A stretch of DNA of 64,000 nt, from the NCBI GenBank assembly GCA_963966765.1, contig CAXAAR010000001.1, positions 1 through 64,000 on the forward strand, written 5' to 3'. This stretch comes from Aequoribacter sp003520285 (GTDB lineage Bacteria; Pseudomonadota; Gammaproteobacteria; Pseudomonadales; Halieaceae). Under the pieces are notes generated by a model, which was not told where the DNA came from, did no database searches, and saw only the letters and a list, made by a program, of their open reading frames with translations. A program made the translations under genes and the position numbers. Positions 17,425 through 27,087 of this stretch are shown one piece after another. Position 1 is the first letter of the stretch. Every line of letters begins with the position of its first letter.

Positions 17425-18642
17425 ATGACAGTGCCGAAATTGTTGAGAGATCTTGGGATACGACAGCAGCTCGGTCTTGCCGCTGCCGTCATTACGCTGG
17501 TTTCTACTCTTGTTCTAGTCTATCTGATGACTTTGTCATCGCGTCATATTGCGTCCGAACAAACCAAAATCATCAGTTTAGCGCTCGCCGAGCAACTCGC
17601 CACGCAAGTCGATCTGGCCGCCGTCAACCAAGACGAACTCGCACTTGCTGCCATTCTGAATCGAGCACTGCGCGCGGACTGGATGAGCGGCGCTGTGCTC
17701 ACAAACGATCGTGGTGATGTCATTGCTAGGGTCGGGCAAACACGACCCACGTTTCATTCAGTTCCGGTCACGGTCGATAATACAGTTCGTGCGCAATTGA
17801 AGATCTACTACGGTCATCAACTTGCGAGCGAACTGCGCGCACAACAAACTTGGACTCTTGCTGGGCTTGCAGTCCTCATTGCCGCTGTGATGGGAGGGCT
17901 CGGGGCCCAGCTAGGCCGAATGTACTCTCGATCGCTTACCGAACTTAAACGGCAAATCCCGAGTACAGTCGAAGCCATCGAATCTGCCAATGAAATTGAT
18001 GCCATCAGCAAACGATTGATGGCGCTACCACTAGAACTCTTGGCACAACAAACAGACCTCGAACAACCGCCGGCGGCGATTAACCCCACAGTGATTGTGA
18101 TAGTCTCGCTCGACTCCCTCGAACATTACGTCGATACCCTGAACGAGGACTCACTCGAGCGATACACCCAAAGACTCTATCAGTGCCTCCACACCGCCAC
18201 CTCAACCTATGGCGGAAAGTTAAGAGTCGTTCGACAACTCCGCGTTGCGCTGATTTTCTCGGACCAAGGTGGGCGACAGGCGGCTAGGTCTGCAATTCAA
18301 GCAGCCTTGTTAATGCAGATGCTCTGCAAACGGCAAGAAGACAGCAGCCACCTGCGCTATCAAGTGCGCTGTGTGCTCGGGCGCTCTGATTTAAAACCGC
18401 TCGATGACCATAGCTTCTACGCCGATTTGTATGTACAGAATATTTTCGACCATCTCGAGCAGGCCTTTCAGCAAGACGGGCTGCTCTGGCTGGAGAGCGA
18501 TTTAATCGATCAACCACCGTTCGATGAGAACTATCAGTTGGGCCCGCTCATCCAGCAGTTTGCCAGCGTGGTCGGTATCCCACCAGAAACCAAGCAACTA
18601 CTGGCGGAGCAGGCCGAAAAGTTTACGCCAAAAATCAGCTGA
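17425..18642 (+). CDS. AhpA/YtjB-like membrane protein with degenerate cyclase-like domain
   Basis: 405-residue inner-membrane protein usually found divergent from serB (COG3726, AhpA; position equivalent to E. coli YtjB/Smp). It has an N-terminal transmembrane helix (about 15-37), an extracytoplasmic segment, a second helix (about 140-162), then a cytoplasmic domain. The region starting TVIVIVSLDSLEHYVDTL resembles the fold of class III nucleotide cyclases, but the metal-binding aspartates are not evident. The function is unknown, and activity as a cyclase is unlikely. The 3' end overlaps parC by 8 bp (convergent). Confidence 0.75.
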   Translation: MTVPKLLRDLGIRQQLGLAAAVITLVSTLVLVYLMTLSSRHIASEQTKIISLALAEQLATQVDLAAVNQDELALAAILNRALRADWMSGAVLTNDRGDVIARVGQTRPTFHSVPVTVDNTVRAQLKIYYGHQLASELRAQQTWTLAGLAVLIAAVMGGLGAQLGRMYSRSLTELKRQIPSTVEAIESANEIDAISKRLMALPLELLAQQTDLEQPPAAINPTVIVIVSLDSLEHYVDTLNEDSLERYTQRLYQCLHTATSTYGGKLRVVRQLRVALIFSDQGGRQAARSAIQAALLMQMLCKRQEDSSHLRYQVRCVLGRSDLKPLDDHSFYADLYVQNIFDHLEQAFQQDGLLWLESDLIDQPPFDENYQLGPLIQQFASVVGIPPETKQLLAEQAEKFTPKIS

Positions 18643-20896
18643 CCGACGGATGCTCTGCGATCAAAAAGTCTACATTCTGTAGACCTCTGGGCAGCTTACT
18701 TCCGCGACGGCCACGCTCACCTCGGTAGTGATCGAGCTCTTGAAGCTTGAGACTCAAGTGCCTCTTACCCGCATGCAAGACCAATTTAGACTCTGGCGTT
18801 AATACCGCAACGGCCGTCATCATTTCCTCACGGGTTTTAACTCTGGCGCTCGGTATCGAAATAATCTTATTCCCTTTCCCGCGCGCCAACTCGGGCAGGT
18901 CAGAGAGCGGGAAGACCAATAATCTGCCTTCACTAGAGACACTCGCCACCAGCAGGTCATCGCCCACTGGGATCAGAGCAGGCGGCAATACCTCTGCTCC
19001 CGGTGGGAGATTTAAAACCGACTTGCCCGCCTTGTTCTTCGCCATCAAATGACCAAGCTCGGTGACAAAGCCATAACCAGCATCGCTCGCCAACAGGACT
19101 TTATCTTTTTCATCACCCATCAATAAGGCTTTGAAGCTCGACCCCGTAGGCGGATTAATCCTACCGGTCACTGGCTCACCCTGCCCGCGCGCCGAGGGCA
19201 GATTGTGACTGGGCAGGGTGTACGCACGCCCGGTGTCATCTATTAAAATCGCACTTTGATTGCTACGCCCTGCCGCCGCGAGACTAAACGCATCACCTGC
19301 TTTATAGCTCAGACTCTCTGGATCGACATCATGACCTTTGGCCGCTCGTATCCATCCTTTGGCAGATAGGACCACCGTCACCGGCTCGGTCGACATTAAT
19401 TCTTTCTCAGAGAAAGCTTTCGCCTCGGCACGCTGCACCAAAGGAGAAGATCTTTCATCCCCAAAGCGATCAGCAATCGCCAGTAGCTCTTTCTTGATGA
19501 GGGTGCGCATTCGCGCGGTGGAGCCAAGGGTTAATTCAAGCTGCTCTCGCTCAAGATTAAGTTCATCTTGCTCACCCTTAATTTTCATCTCTTCGAGCTT
19601 CGCTAAATTGCGCAGCTTTAGCTCCAACACCGCTTCGGCTTGAGCGTCCGATAGTCCAAACCGCTCAATCAACACCGCTTTCGGTTTGTCTTCGGTGCGG
19701 ATGATGTGTATCACCTCGTCAATGTTGAGATAGGCCACCAAGTAACCTTCCAACAAATGCAGTCGGGCCAATACTTTTTCAAGTCGATACTGAAGTCTGC
19801 GAGTCACAGTTTCCGTTCTGAAGGCCAGCCACTCGCGCAAAATCGTATCGAGTGACTTCACGGCCGGCCGACCATCATTCCCGATCAAATTTAAGTTAAT
19901 TCGATAACTGCGCTCTAAATCAGTGGTGGCAAACAGGTGCGACATTAACGCGTCGATATCAACTCGATTGGATTTGGGCACAATCACCAAACGAGTCGGA
20001 TTCTCATGATCTGACTCGTCTCTCAAATCGCTGACCAAAGGAAGCTTTTTAGCCTGCATCTGAGCCGCAATCTGCTCAAGCACACGCGCCCCAGAGACCT
20101 GATAAGGGATGGCATCGATAATAATCGCTCCATCTTCCTTGACCCAGTGCGCTCGCATTTTTATCGAACCGCGACCACTCCGATAAAACGCCTTAATATC
20201 GTCTTGAGAGGTAATAATTTCTGCCGTGGTCGGAAAATCCGGCGCTTTGATATGCTCGCACAGATCATCAACCGTAGACTTCGGATACTCGAGTAATCGA
20301 ATTGTTGCAGTCACCACTTCACGCAAGTTGTGGGGCGGAATATCGGTTGCCATCCCAACCGCGATTCCGGTCGTGCCGTTGAGCAGCACATTTGGCACTT
20401 GTGCTGGCAGCACAGAGGGTTCATCCATAGTGCCATCAAAGTTGGGCGTCCAATCCACCGTGCCCTGTCCGAGCTCTCCAAGAAGCGCGTCGGCGTAACC
20501 AGTCAATCGTGATTCCGTATAACGCATGGCCGCAAATGACTTGGGATCATCAGCTGAACCCCAGTTACCCTGGCCATCGACCAGAGGGTAGCGATAGCTA
20601 AATGGCTGCGCCATCAAGACCATGGCTTCATAGGCCGCACTGTCACCGTGAGGATGAAACTTACCTATCACATCACCAACAGTTCGAGCAGATTTCTTGT
20701 ATTTCGCGGTCGCCTTCAGTCCCAACTCGCTCATGGCATAAATGATACGGCGCTGAACTGGCTTTAACCCGTCACCTACATTGGGCAAAGCGCGATCCAA
20801 AATCACATACATCGAATAATCGAGATACGCTTTTTCAGCATAATCGCGCAACGAGACGGATTCATCCGGTTCTATTACTGTGGGTAAATCAGACAT
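18635..20896 (-). CDS. parC: ParC, topoisomerase IV subunit A
   Basis: DNA-cleaving subunit of topoisomerase IV, which separates daughter chromosomes. The 753-residue product has the catalytic tyrosine in AAMRYTESRL (Tyr126) and GyrA-type C-terminal beta-propeller repeats. The quinolone-resistance region reads HPHGDSAAYEA; Ser86 and Glu90 (E. coli Ser80 and Glu84) are wild type, so the sequence suggests quinolone sensitivity at this target. parE is not adjacent. Confidence 0.97.
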   Translation of the reverse strand: MSDLPTVIEPDESVSLRDYAEKAYLDYSMYVILDRALPNVGDGLKPVQRRIIYAMSELGLKATAKYKKSARTVGDVIGKFHPHGDSAAYEAMVLMAQPFSYRYPLVDGQGNWGSADDPKSFAAMRYTESRLTGYADALLGELGQGTVDWTPNFDGTMDEPSVLPAQVPNVLLNGTTGIAVGMATDIPPHNLREVVTATIRLLEYPKSTVDDLCEHIKAPDFPTTAEIITSQDDIKAFYRSGRGSIKMRAHWVKEDGAIIIDAIPYQVSGARVLEQIAAQMQAKKLPLVSDLRDESDHENPTRLVIVPKSNRVDIDALMSHLFATTDLERSYRINLNLIGNDGRPAVKSLDTILREWLAFRTETVTRRLQYRLEKVLARLHLLEGYLVAYLNIDEVIHIIRTEDKPKAVLIERFGLSDAQAEAVLELKLRNLAKLEEMKIKGEQDELNLEREQLELTLGSTARMRTLIKKELLAIADRFGDERSSPLVQRAEAKAFSEKELMSTEPVTVVLSAKGWIRAAKGHDVDPESLSYKAGDAFSLAAAGRSNQSAILIDDTGRAYTLPSHNLPSARGQGEPVTGRINPPTGSSFKALLMGDEKDKVLLASDAGYGFVTELGHLMAKNKAGKSVLNLPPGAEVLPPALIPVGDDLLVASVSSEGRLLVFPLSDLPELARGKGNKIISIPSARVKTREEMMTAVAVLTPESKLVLHAGKRHLSLKLQELDHYRGERGRRGSKLPRGLQNVDFLIAEHPSVS

Positions 20897-21178
20897 TATT
20901 GAGGATCCAGTAAGGCATTAAACAATAGGGTTCAGTTACTCTTCTGGCGCGTTTTTGGCGCGCTGATACTAACTGGTCGTCCAGGTTGACGATGGCATTT
21001 GCCATATCGATCATTAAGGCGTGAAATCTTTCGATAATTCCGCATTCGCGAACATACTGTGTCCCAGTTAGAAAGCCCGAGCAAAGCATCCGAATCGCTC
21101 GCAGTTTGAGCTAGTCTAGCAGTAAACTAGAGCGTCACAAAAGATTCGCACGGATTCTCCGAAATTGGAAAACAACTC

Positions 21179-21652
21179 ATGACAATGACGCGGTGGAATT
21201 GGTTCACATTCGATCAACTGAGTACTTCAGACCTTTATGAAATACTGCGTCTGCGGTCGGAAGTGTTTGTGGTAGAGCAGGAATGTGCCTATCAGGATCT
21301 AGATGGCAAAGACTTCGTGGCGGAGCATCTCATGGGCTACGATGGCAAACATTTGATGGGAACAGCGCGCATTCTGCCCGTTGGCGCTGCCTATGCAGAC
21401 GCCATTTCAATCGGACGCATCACGGTAGGGCTTCGCTATCGCAACCAGCATCTTGGACAAGAGCTGGTCACACAGACTATCGCCCGATGCCGTCAGCTCG
21501 AGCCGACCCGTGACATTCTGATCGGAGCTCAGGCGCGACTACAGGGGTTTTATCAGTCGCTCGGATTTATCGCTGAGGGCACTGTCTATGACGAAGATGA
21601 CATAGACCACATCACCATGCGCTTGGCAGTGGGCACTAACTCACACGCTTAA
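21179..21652 (+). CDS. elaA: ElaA-like GNAT acetyltransferase
   Basis: 157-residue GNAT-fold N-acetyltransferase of the ElaA family. RSEVFVVEQECAYQDLDGKD is the family's N-terminal signature. RITVGLRYRNQHLGQELV is the acetyl-CoA binding motif A. The acceptor is unknown. There are two possible ATG starts (21179 and 21185); the first is used. The 282 bp upstream, shared with the divergent parC, hold no recognised gene. Confidence 0.9.
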   Translation: MTMTRWNWFTFDQLSTSDLYEILRLRSEVFVVEQECAYQDLDGKDFVAEHLMGYDGKHLMGTARILPVGAAYADAISIGRITVGLRYRNQHLGQELVTQTIARCRQLEPTRDILIGAQARLQGFYQSLGFIAEGTVYDEDDIDHITMRLAVGTNSHA

Positions 21653-21661
21653 CTGCCGGAT

Positions 21662-22711
21662 TTACCAAGATCCTCGCGCGTAAGCTTCTGCAGCCCCACT
21701 TAAGGGAATAGGCTTAATCGAGCTAGCCTGACCCGCTGTACCGAAGGCCTCATAGCGAGCAATGCACACCTCTTTCATTGCTGTGATGCTCTGCGCCAAA
21801 TACTTCCGTGGATCAAACTCTGCTGGATTTTGTGCTAAGAATCGGCGGATAGCGCCGGTAGAGGCCAGTCGAAGATCGGTATCGATATTGACTTTACGCA
21901 CCCCGTGGCGGATCCCCTCTTGAATCTGCTCAAGCGGAACACCGTAAGTCTCTGGGATAGAACCACCATACTCATTGATAATAGCCAACCAATCCTGTGG
22001 TACAGAAGACGACCCGTGCATCACTAAGTGGGTATTTGGTATACGCCGGTGAATCTCGCGGATTCGATCAATCGCCAAAATATCACCTGTCGGTGGCCGA
22101 GTGAACTTGTAGGCCCCGTGGCTGGTGCCACACGCGATCGCCAAAGCATCAACGCCCGTCGCAGCCACGAAGTCGGCTGCCTCGTCTGGATCCGTCAGCA
22201 TCTGCTCGTGAGTTAACTTTCCACTCGCTCCGATGCCATCCTCTTCACCCGCTTCACCGGTCTCGAGCGATCCCAAGCACCCCAGCTCTCCCTCGACTGA
22301 AACGCCACAGGCATGGGCCATTTCAACGACTTGTCGAGTCACTCGGACGTTGTAGTCGTAGTCCATCGGTGTCTTGCCATCGTCGCCGAGTGAACCATCC
22401 ATCATCACAGAGCTGAATCCGAGCTGAATCGATTGTTGGCAAACAGCGGGGGATACACCGTGGTCTTGGTGCATCACAACCGGAATCGAGGGGAACTCCT
22501 CGATAGCTGCGGCAATCATATGCTGTAAAAATGGGGCCCCCGCATATTTTCGGGCACCCGCGCTGGCCTGCATAATCACCGGTGAATTGGTTTCAGCAGC
22601 GGCCTCCATGATGGCGCGCGTCTGCTCTAAATTATTCACATTAAATGCGGGCACACCGTAGCCGTGTTCGGCTGCATGATCGAGCAATTGACGCAAGCTG
22701 ATTAAAGCCAT
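21662..22711 (-). CDS. fba: Fructose-bisphosphate aldolase, class II
   Basis: Zinc-dependent aldolase joining glyceraldehyde-3-phosphate and dihydroxyacetone phosphate. The 349-residue product belongs to the Calvin-cycle subtype (CbbA-like). Zinc and catalytic motifs are VVMHQDHGVS, VEGELGCLGSLE, ACGTSHGAYKF and LVMHGSSSVP. It is last in the tkt-epd-pgk-fba operon, 2 bp after pgk. Confidence 0.97.
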   Translation of the reverse strand: MALISLRQLLDHAAEHGYGVPAFNVNNLEQTRAIMEAAAETNSPVIMQASAGARKYAGAPFLQHMIAAAIEEFPSIPVVMHQDHGVSPAVCQQSIQLGFSSVMMDGSLGDDGKTPMDYDYNVRVTRQVVEMAHACGVSVEGELGCLGSLETGEAGEEDGIGASGKLTHEQMLTDPDEAADFVAATGVDALAIACGTSHGAYKFTRPPTGDILAIDRIREIHRRIPNTHLVMHGSSSVPQDWLAIINEYGGSIPETYGVPLEQIQEGIRHGVRKVNIDTDLRLASTGAIRRFLAQNPAEFDPRKYLAQSITAMKEVCIARYEAFGTAGQASSIKPIPLSGAAEAYARGSW

Positions 22712-22713
22712 GA

Positions 22714-23886
22714 TTATCTCCGTGAGTTGGCGGCGTGCTGTTCGAGGGCAGTCACAGCCGGTAATTGTTTTCCTTCTACATATTCCAGAAAAGCACCACC
22801 GCCGGTTGAAATATACGATACCTGCGCTGCAATATTAAACTGATCTATCGCTGCTAAAGTATCACCCCCGCCAGCAATACTAAAACCTTCACTCGCGGCG
22901 ATCGCTTTCGCCAGAGCCTCGGTGCCAGCTGCAAACGCGGGTATCTCAAAGACACCCACCGGACCATTCCAAATGATGGTGCCACTGCTCTTCAACTGAT
23001 CGGCCAGCAGTGCAGACGTTTCCGGACCAATATCGAGAATCATGTCATCGTCGGCGACCTCAGAGACGCGCTTTATGACGCCGACCGCATCCTGAGCGAG
23101 GTGCTTTGCGGTCACCACATCGACCGGCAATGGAATATTCACTTTGGTCAATAAGGCCTTGGCTACGTCGACCAACTCATCTTCGCAAAGCGATCGACCG
23201 ATAGGAAACCCAGCCGCTTTTAAAAACGTATTCGCGATACCACCCCCGACAATAAGCTGATCAACACGAGTAGAGAGCGTTTCTAGTACCGTCAGTTTGG
23301 TTGAGACCTTAGAACCGCCCACGATCGCCGTGAATGGTCGAGCCGGGGTTGTCAGCGCCGTCTCTAGAGCCGACAACTCCGCCACCAACAGCGGTCCTGC
23401 GCAGGCAACAGGGGCATGTTGCACCACCGCATGGGTCGATGCCTGCGCTCTATGAGCCGTGCCAAACGCATCCATCACAAAGACGTCACACAGCGCTGCG
23501 TAGGCCGCTCCGAGCTCAGCTGAATTACTTTTTTCGCCGACATTGAAGCGGACGTTCTCGAGGAGCACCACCTGCCCTGGCTGGACATCGATCCCAGACC
23601 TCCAGCCGGCCTGAATACCTACGTCCTGCCCCAGCATCTGTGACAGCCGTCTGGCAACAGGCGCAAGGGAGTATTCATCGGTGTACTCGCCTTCTTCCGG
23701 TCTACCCAAATGAGACATTAGAATGACCGCGGCACCGCCATCAAGTGCTCTCTGTATGGTTGGCAGGGCCGCTCGGATTCTGGCGTCGCTACTCACTTCC
23801 CCCTTGGCGATCGGCACATTCAGATCTTCACGGATCAATACTCGCAACCCGGTTAAATTGAGCTCTTGCATCGTTAGTATGGGCAT
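22714..23886 (-). CDS. pgk: Phosphoglycerate kinase
   Basis: Glycolytic/gluconeogenic kinase interconverting 1,3-bisphosphoglycerate and 3-phosphoglycerate with ATP. The 390-residue product has VLIREDLNVP and MSHLGRPEEGEY near the N-terminus, and GGGDTLAAIDQF near the C-terminus. The frame is open 11 codons further, but the ATG at 23886 shares one base with the epd stop (TAATG) and gives the normal N-terminus MPILTMQEL, so translation is probably coupled. Confidence 0.96.
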   Translation of the reverse strand: MPILTMQELNLTGLRVLIREDLNVPIAKGEVSSDARIRAALPTIQRALDGGAAVILMSHLGRPEEGEYTDEYSLAPVARRLSQMLGQDVGIQAGWRSGIDVQPGQVVLLENVRFNVGEKSNSAELGAAYAALCDVFVMDAFGTAHRAQASTHAVVQHAPVACAGPLLVAELSALETALTTPARPFTAIVGGSKVSTKLTVLETLSTRVDQLIVGGGIANTFLKAAGFPIGRSLCEDELVDVAKALLTKVNIPLPVDVVTAKHLAQDAVGVIKRVSEVADDDMILDIGPETSALLADQLKSSGTIIWNGPVGVFEIPAFAAGTEALAKAIAASEGFSIAGGGDTLAAIDQFNIAAQVSYISTGGGAFLEYVEGKQLPAVTALEQHAANSRR

Positions 23887-24911
23887 TAGTGCGAATTCCC
23901 CTGGACTTGTGTCGACCAATACTCGGCGACGTCTAACATTCTATTGGCATAACCCCATTCATTATCGAACCAGATGAGCACCTTCACCAATCGGGCACCA
24001 CTCACACTGGTTTGACTGGCATCGACAATGCTAGAGCGGGGATCATGATTAAAATCGCACGAAGCAAGCGGCTCCGTGGTGTACCCCAACACGCCACCAT
24101 ACAGCGATTGTGAAGCGGCACTGAGCGCGGAGTTGACCGCATCAACTGTAGTCTCTTGCGCCACATAAACAGTCAGATCGATCGCCGATACATTGGTGGT
24201 GGGCACTCGGAGTGCTTGCGCAGTAAAGCGCTGACTCAAATGCGGCAAAATACGATCAATACCTTTTGCCAGCTGAGTATTAATCGGAATAATCGATTGC
24301 GAGGCAGCGCGGGTTTTACGCAGATCATTGTGGTGATACGCGTCCAATACAGGCTGATCATTCATCGCCGAATGTATCGTCGTAATGGTGCCGCAGTCGA
24401 TTCCAAAAGTGCGATCAAGTACGTCAATCACAGGAACCACGGCATTCGTTGTGCAGGAACCTGCCGACGCCACCGCGTGCTCGGCGCTGAGGCTATTCTC
24501 GTTCACACCAAATACAACCGTCGCGTCAATATCTGCAGCTGCGGGTTGCGAAAATAGAAGTCTCGGTGCACCCGCGTCGGCGTGCCACTGCGCAATCTGA
24601 CGATCGCCAGTGACGCCCGTACACTCAAGCACTAGATCTATCTCGAGGTCGCGCCAAGGACACAGGGCGGCATCCGGTTCATGGGACAAGGCAATGGTTG
24701 AGCCAGCAATAAGAATCTGCTCATCTCGGCATTCAAGAGCCAGCGGAAATCGTCCGTGCGTGCTGTCGTAACGGGTCAAGTGTGCAATTGTTCGAGCATC
24801 TGCCAGCTCATTAATGGCAACCAGCTCAAGGTTCGAGGAGCCGCCTCGCTCGAAAAAAGCGCGCAATATACTGCGTCCGATTCGTCCGTAGCCATTGATC
24901 GCAACGCGCAA
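23886..24911 (-). CDS. epd: Epd-type erythrose-4-phosphate / glyceraldehyde-3-phosphate dehydrogenase
   Basis: 341-residue NAD-dependent dehydrogenase of the GAPDH family. It resembles E. coli Epd more than GapA: VAINELADARTIAHLTRYDSTHGRF, the catalytic ASAGSCTTNAV, IHSAMNDQPVLDAYH and RAASQSIIPI. Epd feeds pyridoxal phosphate synthesis; in this operon it may also act as a gluconeogenic GAPDH, which sequence cannot decide. It lies between tkt and pgk. Confidence 0.9.
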   Translation of the reverse strand: MRVAINGYGRIGRSILRAFFERGGSSNLELVAINELADARTIAHLTRYDSTHGRFPLALECRDEQILIAGSTIALSHEPDAALCPWRDLEIDLVLECTGVTGDRQIAQWHADAGAPRLLFSQPAAADIDATVVFGVNENSLSAEHAVASAGSCTTNAVVPVIDVLDRTFGIDCGTITTIHSAMNDQPVLDAYHHNDLRKTRAASQSIIPINTQLAKGIDRILPHLSQRFTAQALRVPTTNVSAIDLTVYVAQETTVDAVNSALSAASQSLYGGVLGYTTEPLASCDFNHDPRSSIVDASQTSVSGARLVKVLIWFDNEWGYANRMLDVAEYWSTQVQGNSH

Positions 24912-24921
24912 GCTGATCTCC

Positions 24922-26919
24922 CTAGTCGAGCAATTCTTCTGCGCACGCTAAAACAGCGCCAACAGTAATGTCAAAATGTTCGTATAGCGCAGCAGCCGGC
25001 GCCGACTCTCCAAAGCTATTCATACCGATAATACGCCCATCGAGTCCGACGTACTTAAACCAAAAGTCCTGGTGAAGTGCCTCGATCGCAACGCGAGCAA
25101 GAACATCGCTTGGCAGCACCGACTCTTTATAGAGCGCATCTTGAGCCTCAAACTGCTCGGGGCTCGGCATAGACACGACCCGCACCGCTCGTCCCTGTGA
25201 CCGAAACTCATCGGCAGCCTGCTGCGCTAGCGTCACTTCAGACCCGGTGGCGATTAAAATCAACTCGGGGTGCTGGTCGCTATCGCTGAGAATATATCCG
25301 CCTCTTGCCACGTTGCTTAAAGTTGCCGCAGTACGAACTTGATGTGGGCAATTTTGACGCGAGAAGACCAAGGCCGATGGCCCATCATGACGCAACAAAG
25401 CTTGCTTCCACGCCACCGCTGACTCGACTGCATCGCAAGGGCGCCAAGTCACCAAGTTGGGGGTGGCACGCAATGCGGTTAACTGTTCGACCGGTTGGTG
25501 GGTTGGCCCGTCTTCTCCCAAACCAATCGAATCGTGGGTATACACAAAGATGCTCTGTTGACCCATGAGCGCCGCCATACGCACTGCATTCCGAGCATAC
25601 TCCATAAAAATAAGAAAAGTGGCGCCGTAGGGAATGAAGCCACCATGTAAGGCAATCCCATTCATCATTGCCGACATGCCAAATTCGCGAACACCGTAGT
25701 AGATATAGTTGCCGTCGGCATCATCTGCAGATACGCCTTTAGAGCCGGACCACAGGGTCAAGTTTGAGCCCGCTAGATCCGCTGATCCACCCAGCAACTC
25801 AGGGAGCGCACGGGCGTAGGCTTCGATCGCATTCTGTGACGCTTTGCGTGACGCTATGGTGGCGCCCTCTGTCTGCACCTGCTCGATAAAGGCATCTGCC
25901 ATAGCGTCGAAATCAGCCGGCAACTCCCCACTGAGTCGTCGCTGTAACTCGACTGCGAGCTCAGGGAATTGCTGACCGTAGTCGGCCAGCTTTTGCTCCC
26001 AAGCTGACTGAAGCTCAGCACCACGCGCCACTGCGCTCCAACCCTGGTAAATATCAGCAGGTATCTCGAAAGGTGGGTGCGCCCAACCAATCGCTGTGCG
26101 AGTCGCTGCAATTTCTTCTGCTCCCAATGGAGCGCCATGGCATGATTCGGTGCCCTGCTTGGTGGGAGCGCCCTTGCCAATCACTGTTCGTGCACAAATG
26201 AGTGTCGGTTTAGCGGTCTCTGAGCGCGCCAATTCTATCGCTGCTTTAACTTGCTCGGAGTCGTGACCATCAACCGCATCGATGACTTGCCATCCATAAG
26301 CCTTAAAGCGCTCCGCCGTATTGTCGGTAAACCAGCCCTCAACTTCACCGTCAATTGAAATCCCGTTATCGTCATAGATTGCGATGAGCTTACCAAGCCC
26401 CAAGGTGCCCGCTAGGGAACACACCTCGTGCGAGATACCCTCCATCAGACAGCCATCACCCAAGAACACATAGGTGAAATGATTCACGACATCGAAGTGG
26501 TCGCGATTGAAGTGCGCCGCGAGAATCTTCTCGGCCAGCGCCATTCCAACCGCATTGGCAATGCCCTGACCCAAAGGCCCGGTGGTGGTCTCAACCCCCG
26601 GGGTGTAACCATACTCTGGATGACCCGGCGTTTTACTGTGCAATTGCCGGAACTGCTTTAACTCATCGATGGGCAAATCGTAGCCACTGAGATGCAACAG
26701 TGAATAGATCAACATAGACCCATGACCGTTCGATAACACGAAGCGATCTCGGTTTGGCCAGCTCGGATCGGTCGGATTGTGATTCAGGAAATCATTCCAT
26801 AAAACTTCGGCGATATCCGCCATACCCATGGGTGCACCAGGGTGTCCGGAATTGGCTTGTTGCACGGCATCCATCGATAGCGCACGTATCGCATTCGCGA
26901 GTTCTGTTCGGGAAACCAT
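24922..26919 (-). CDS. tkt: Transketolase
   Basis: Thiamine diphosphate enzyme moving two-carbon units in the pentose phosphate pathway. Key motifs are NSGHPGAPMGMADI, VLSNGHGSMLIY, the ThDP site GDGCLMEGISHEV, and SIGLGEDGPTHQPVEQL. The start at 26919 (MVSRTELAN) is chosen because GGAG lies about 6 nt upstream; the ATG six codons earlier lacks one. That gives 665 residues, the standard length. It is the first gene of the tkt-epd-pgk-fba operon. Confidence 0.97.
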   Translation of the reverse strand: MVSRTELANAIRALSMDAVQQANSGHPGAPMGMADIAEVLWNDFLNHNPTDPSWPNRDRFVLSNGHGSMLIYSLLHLSGYDLPIDELKQFRQLHSKTPGHPEYGYTPGVETTTGPLGQGIANAVGMALAEKILAAHFNRDHFDVVNHFTYVFLGDGCLMEGISHEVCSLAGTLGLGKLIAIYDDNGISIDGEVEGWFTDNTAERFKAYGWQVIDAVDGHDSEQVKAAIELARSETAKPTLICARTVIGKGAPTKQGTESCHGAPLGAEEIAATRTAIGWAHPPFEIPADIYQGWSAVARGAELQSAWEQKLADYGQQFPELAVELQRRLSGELPADFDAMADAFIEQVQTEGATIASRKASQNAIEAYARALPELLGGSADLAGSNLTLWSGSKGVSADDADGNYIYYGVREFGMSAMMNGIALHGGFIPYGATFLIFMEYARNAVRMAALMGQQSIFVYTHDSIGLGEDGPTHQPVEQLTALRATPNLVTWRPCDAVESAVAWKQALLRHDGPSALVFSRQNCPHQVRTAATLSNVARGGYILSDSDQHPELILIATGSEVTLAQQAADEFRSQGRAVRVVSMPSPEQFEAQDALYKESVLPSDVLARVAIEALHQDFWFKYVGLDGRIIGMNSFGESAPAAALYEHFDITVGAVLACAEELLD

Positions 26920-27033
26920 GGCGTTCTCCAAAGGCATCAGGGGTAGCGGAACTATAAGGCGCGTATTCTCGCTTATCGCGTCCGTGAGGGCAAATAATCT
27001 CGCCTTCCAGTGAGTGCCGAAAACATGCCCCGG

Positions 27034-27065
27034 AAATCTATATCAAAAAATTTTGATATAGATTT
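27034..27065. promoter_or_regulatory. Perfect 32-bp palindrome, candidate SahR operator
   Basis: Left arm AAATCTATATCAAAA (27034-27048), 2-nt centre AA, right arm TTTTGATATAGATTT (27051-27065): perfect 15-bp arms. It sits directly in front of an ArsR-family regulator that heads a methyl-cycle operon. It overlaps the -35 element, so binding should repress. Assignment to SahR is inference from the regulated genes. Confidence 0.8.
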
Positions 27066-27081
27066 ATTCTTGCTGTATGCT
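27053..27081 (+). promoter_or_regulatory. Sigma-70 promoter of the methyl-cycle operon
   Basis: TTGATA (27053-27058), 17-nt spacer, TATGCT (27076-27081). The -35 lies inside the right arm of the palindrome. The expected transcription start, 6-7 nt past the -10, falls on the ATG at 27088, and there is no Shine-Dalgarno, so the first gene may be translated from a leaderless mRNA. Confidence 0.65.
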
Positions 27082-27087
27082 CCGCGC

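Noticed and set aside
20889..21089. 66-codon minus-strand frame upstream of parC, overlapping its start
   Set aside because: No recognisable family, no clear ribosome site, irregular composition; more likely leader sequence.
27010..27087. Longer start for the ArsR-methyltransferase gene
   Set aside because: It would translate through the operator palindrome and promoter; the ATG at 27088 fits the domain boundary.
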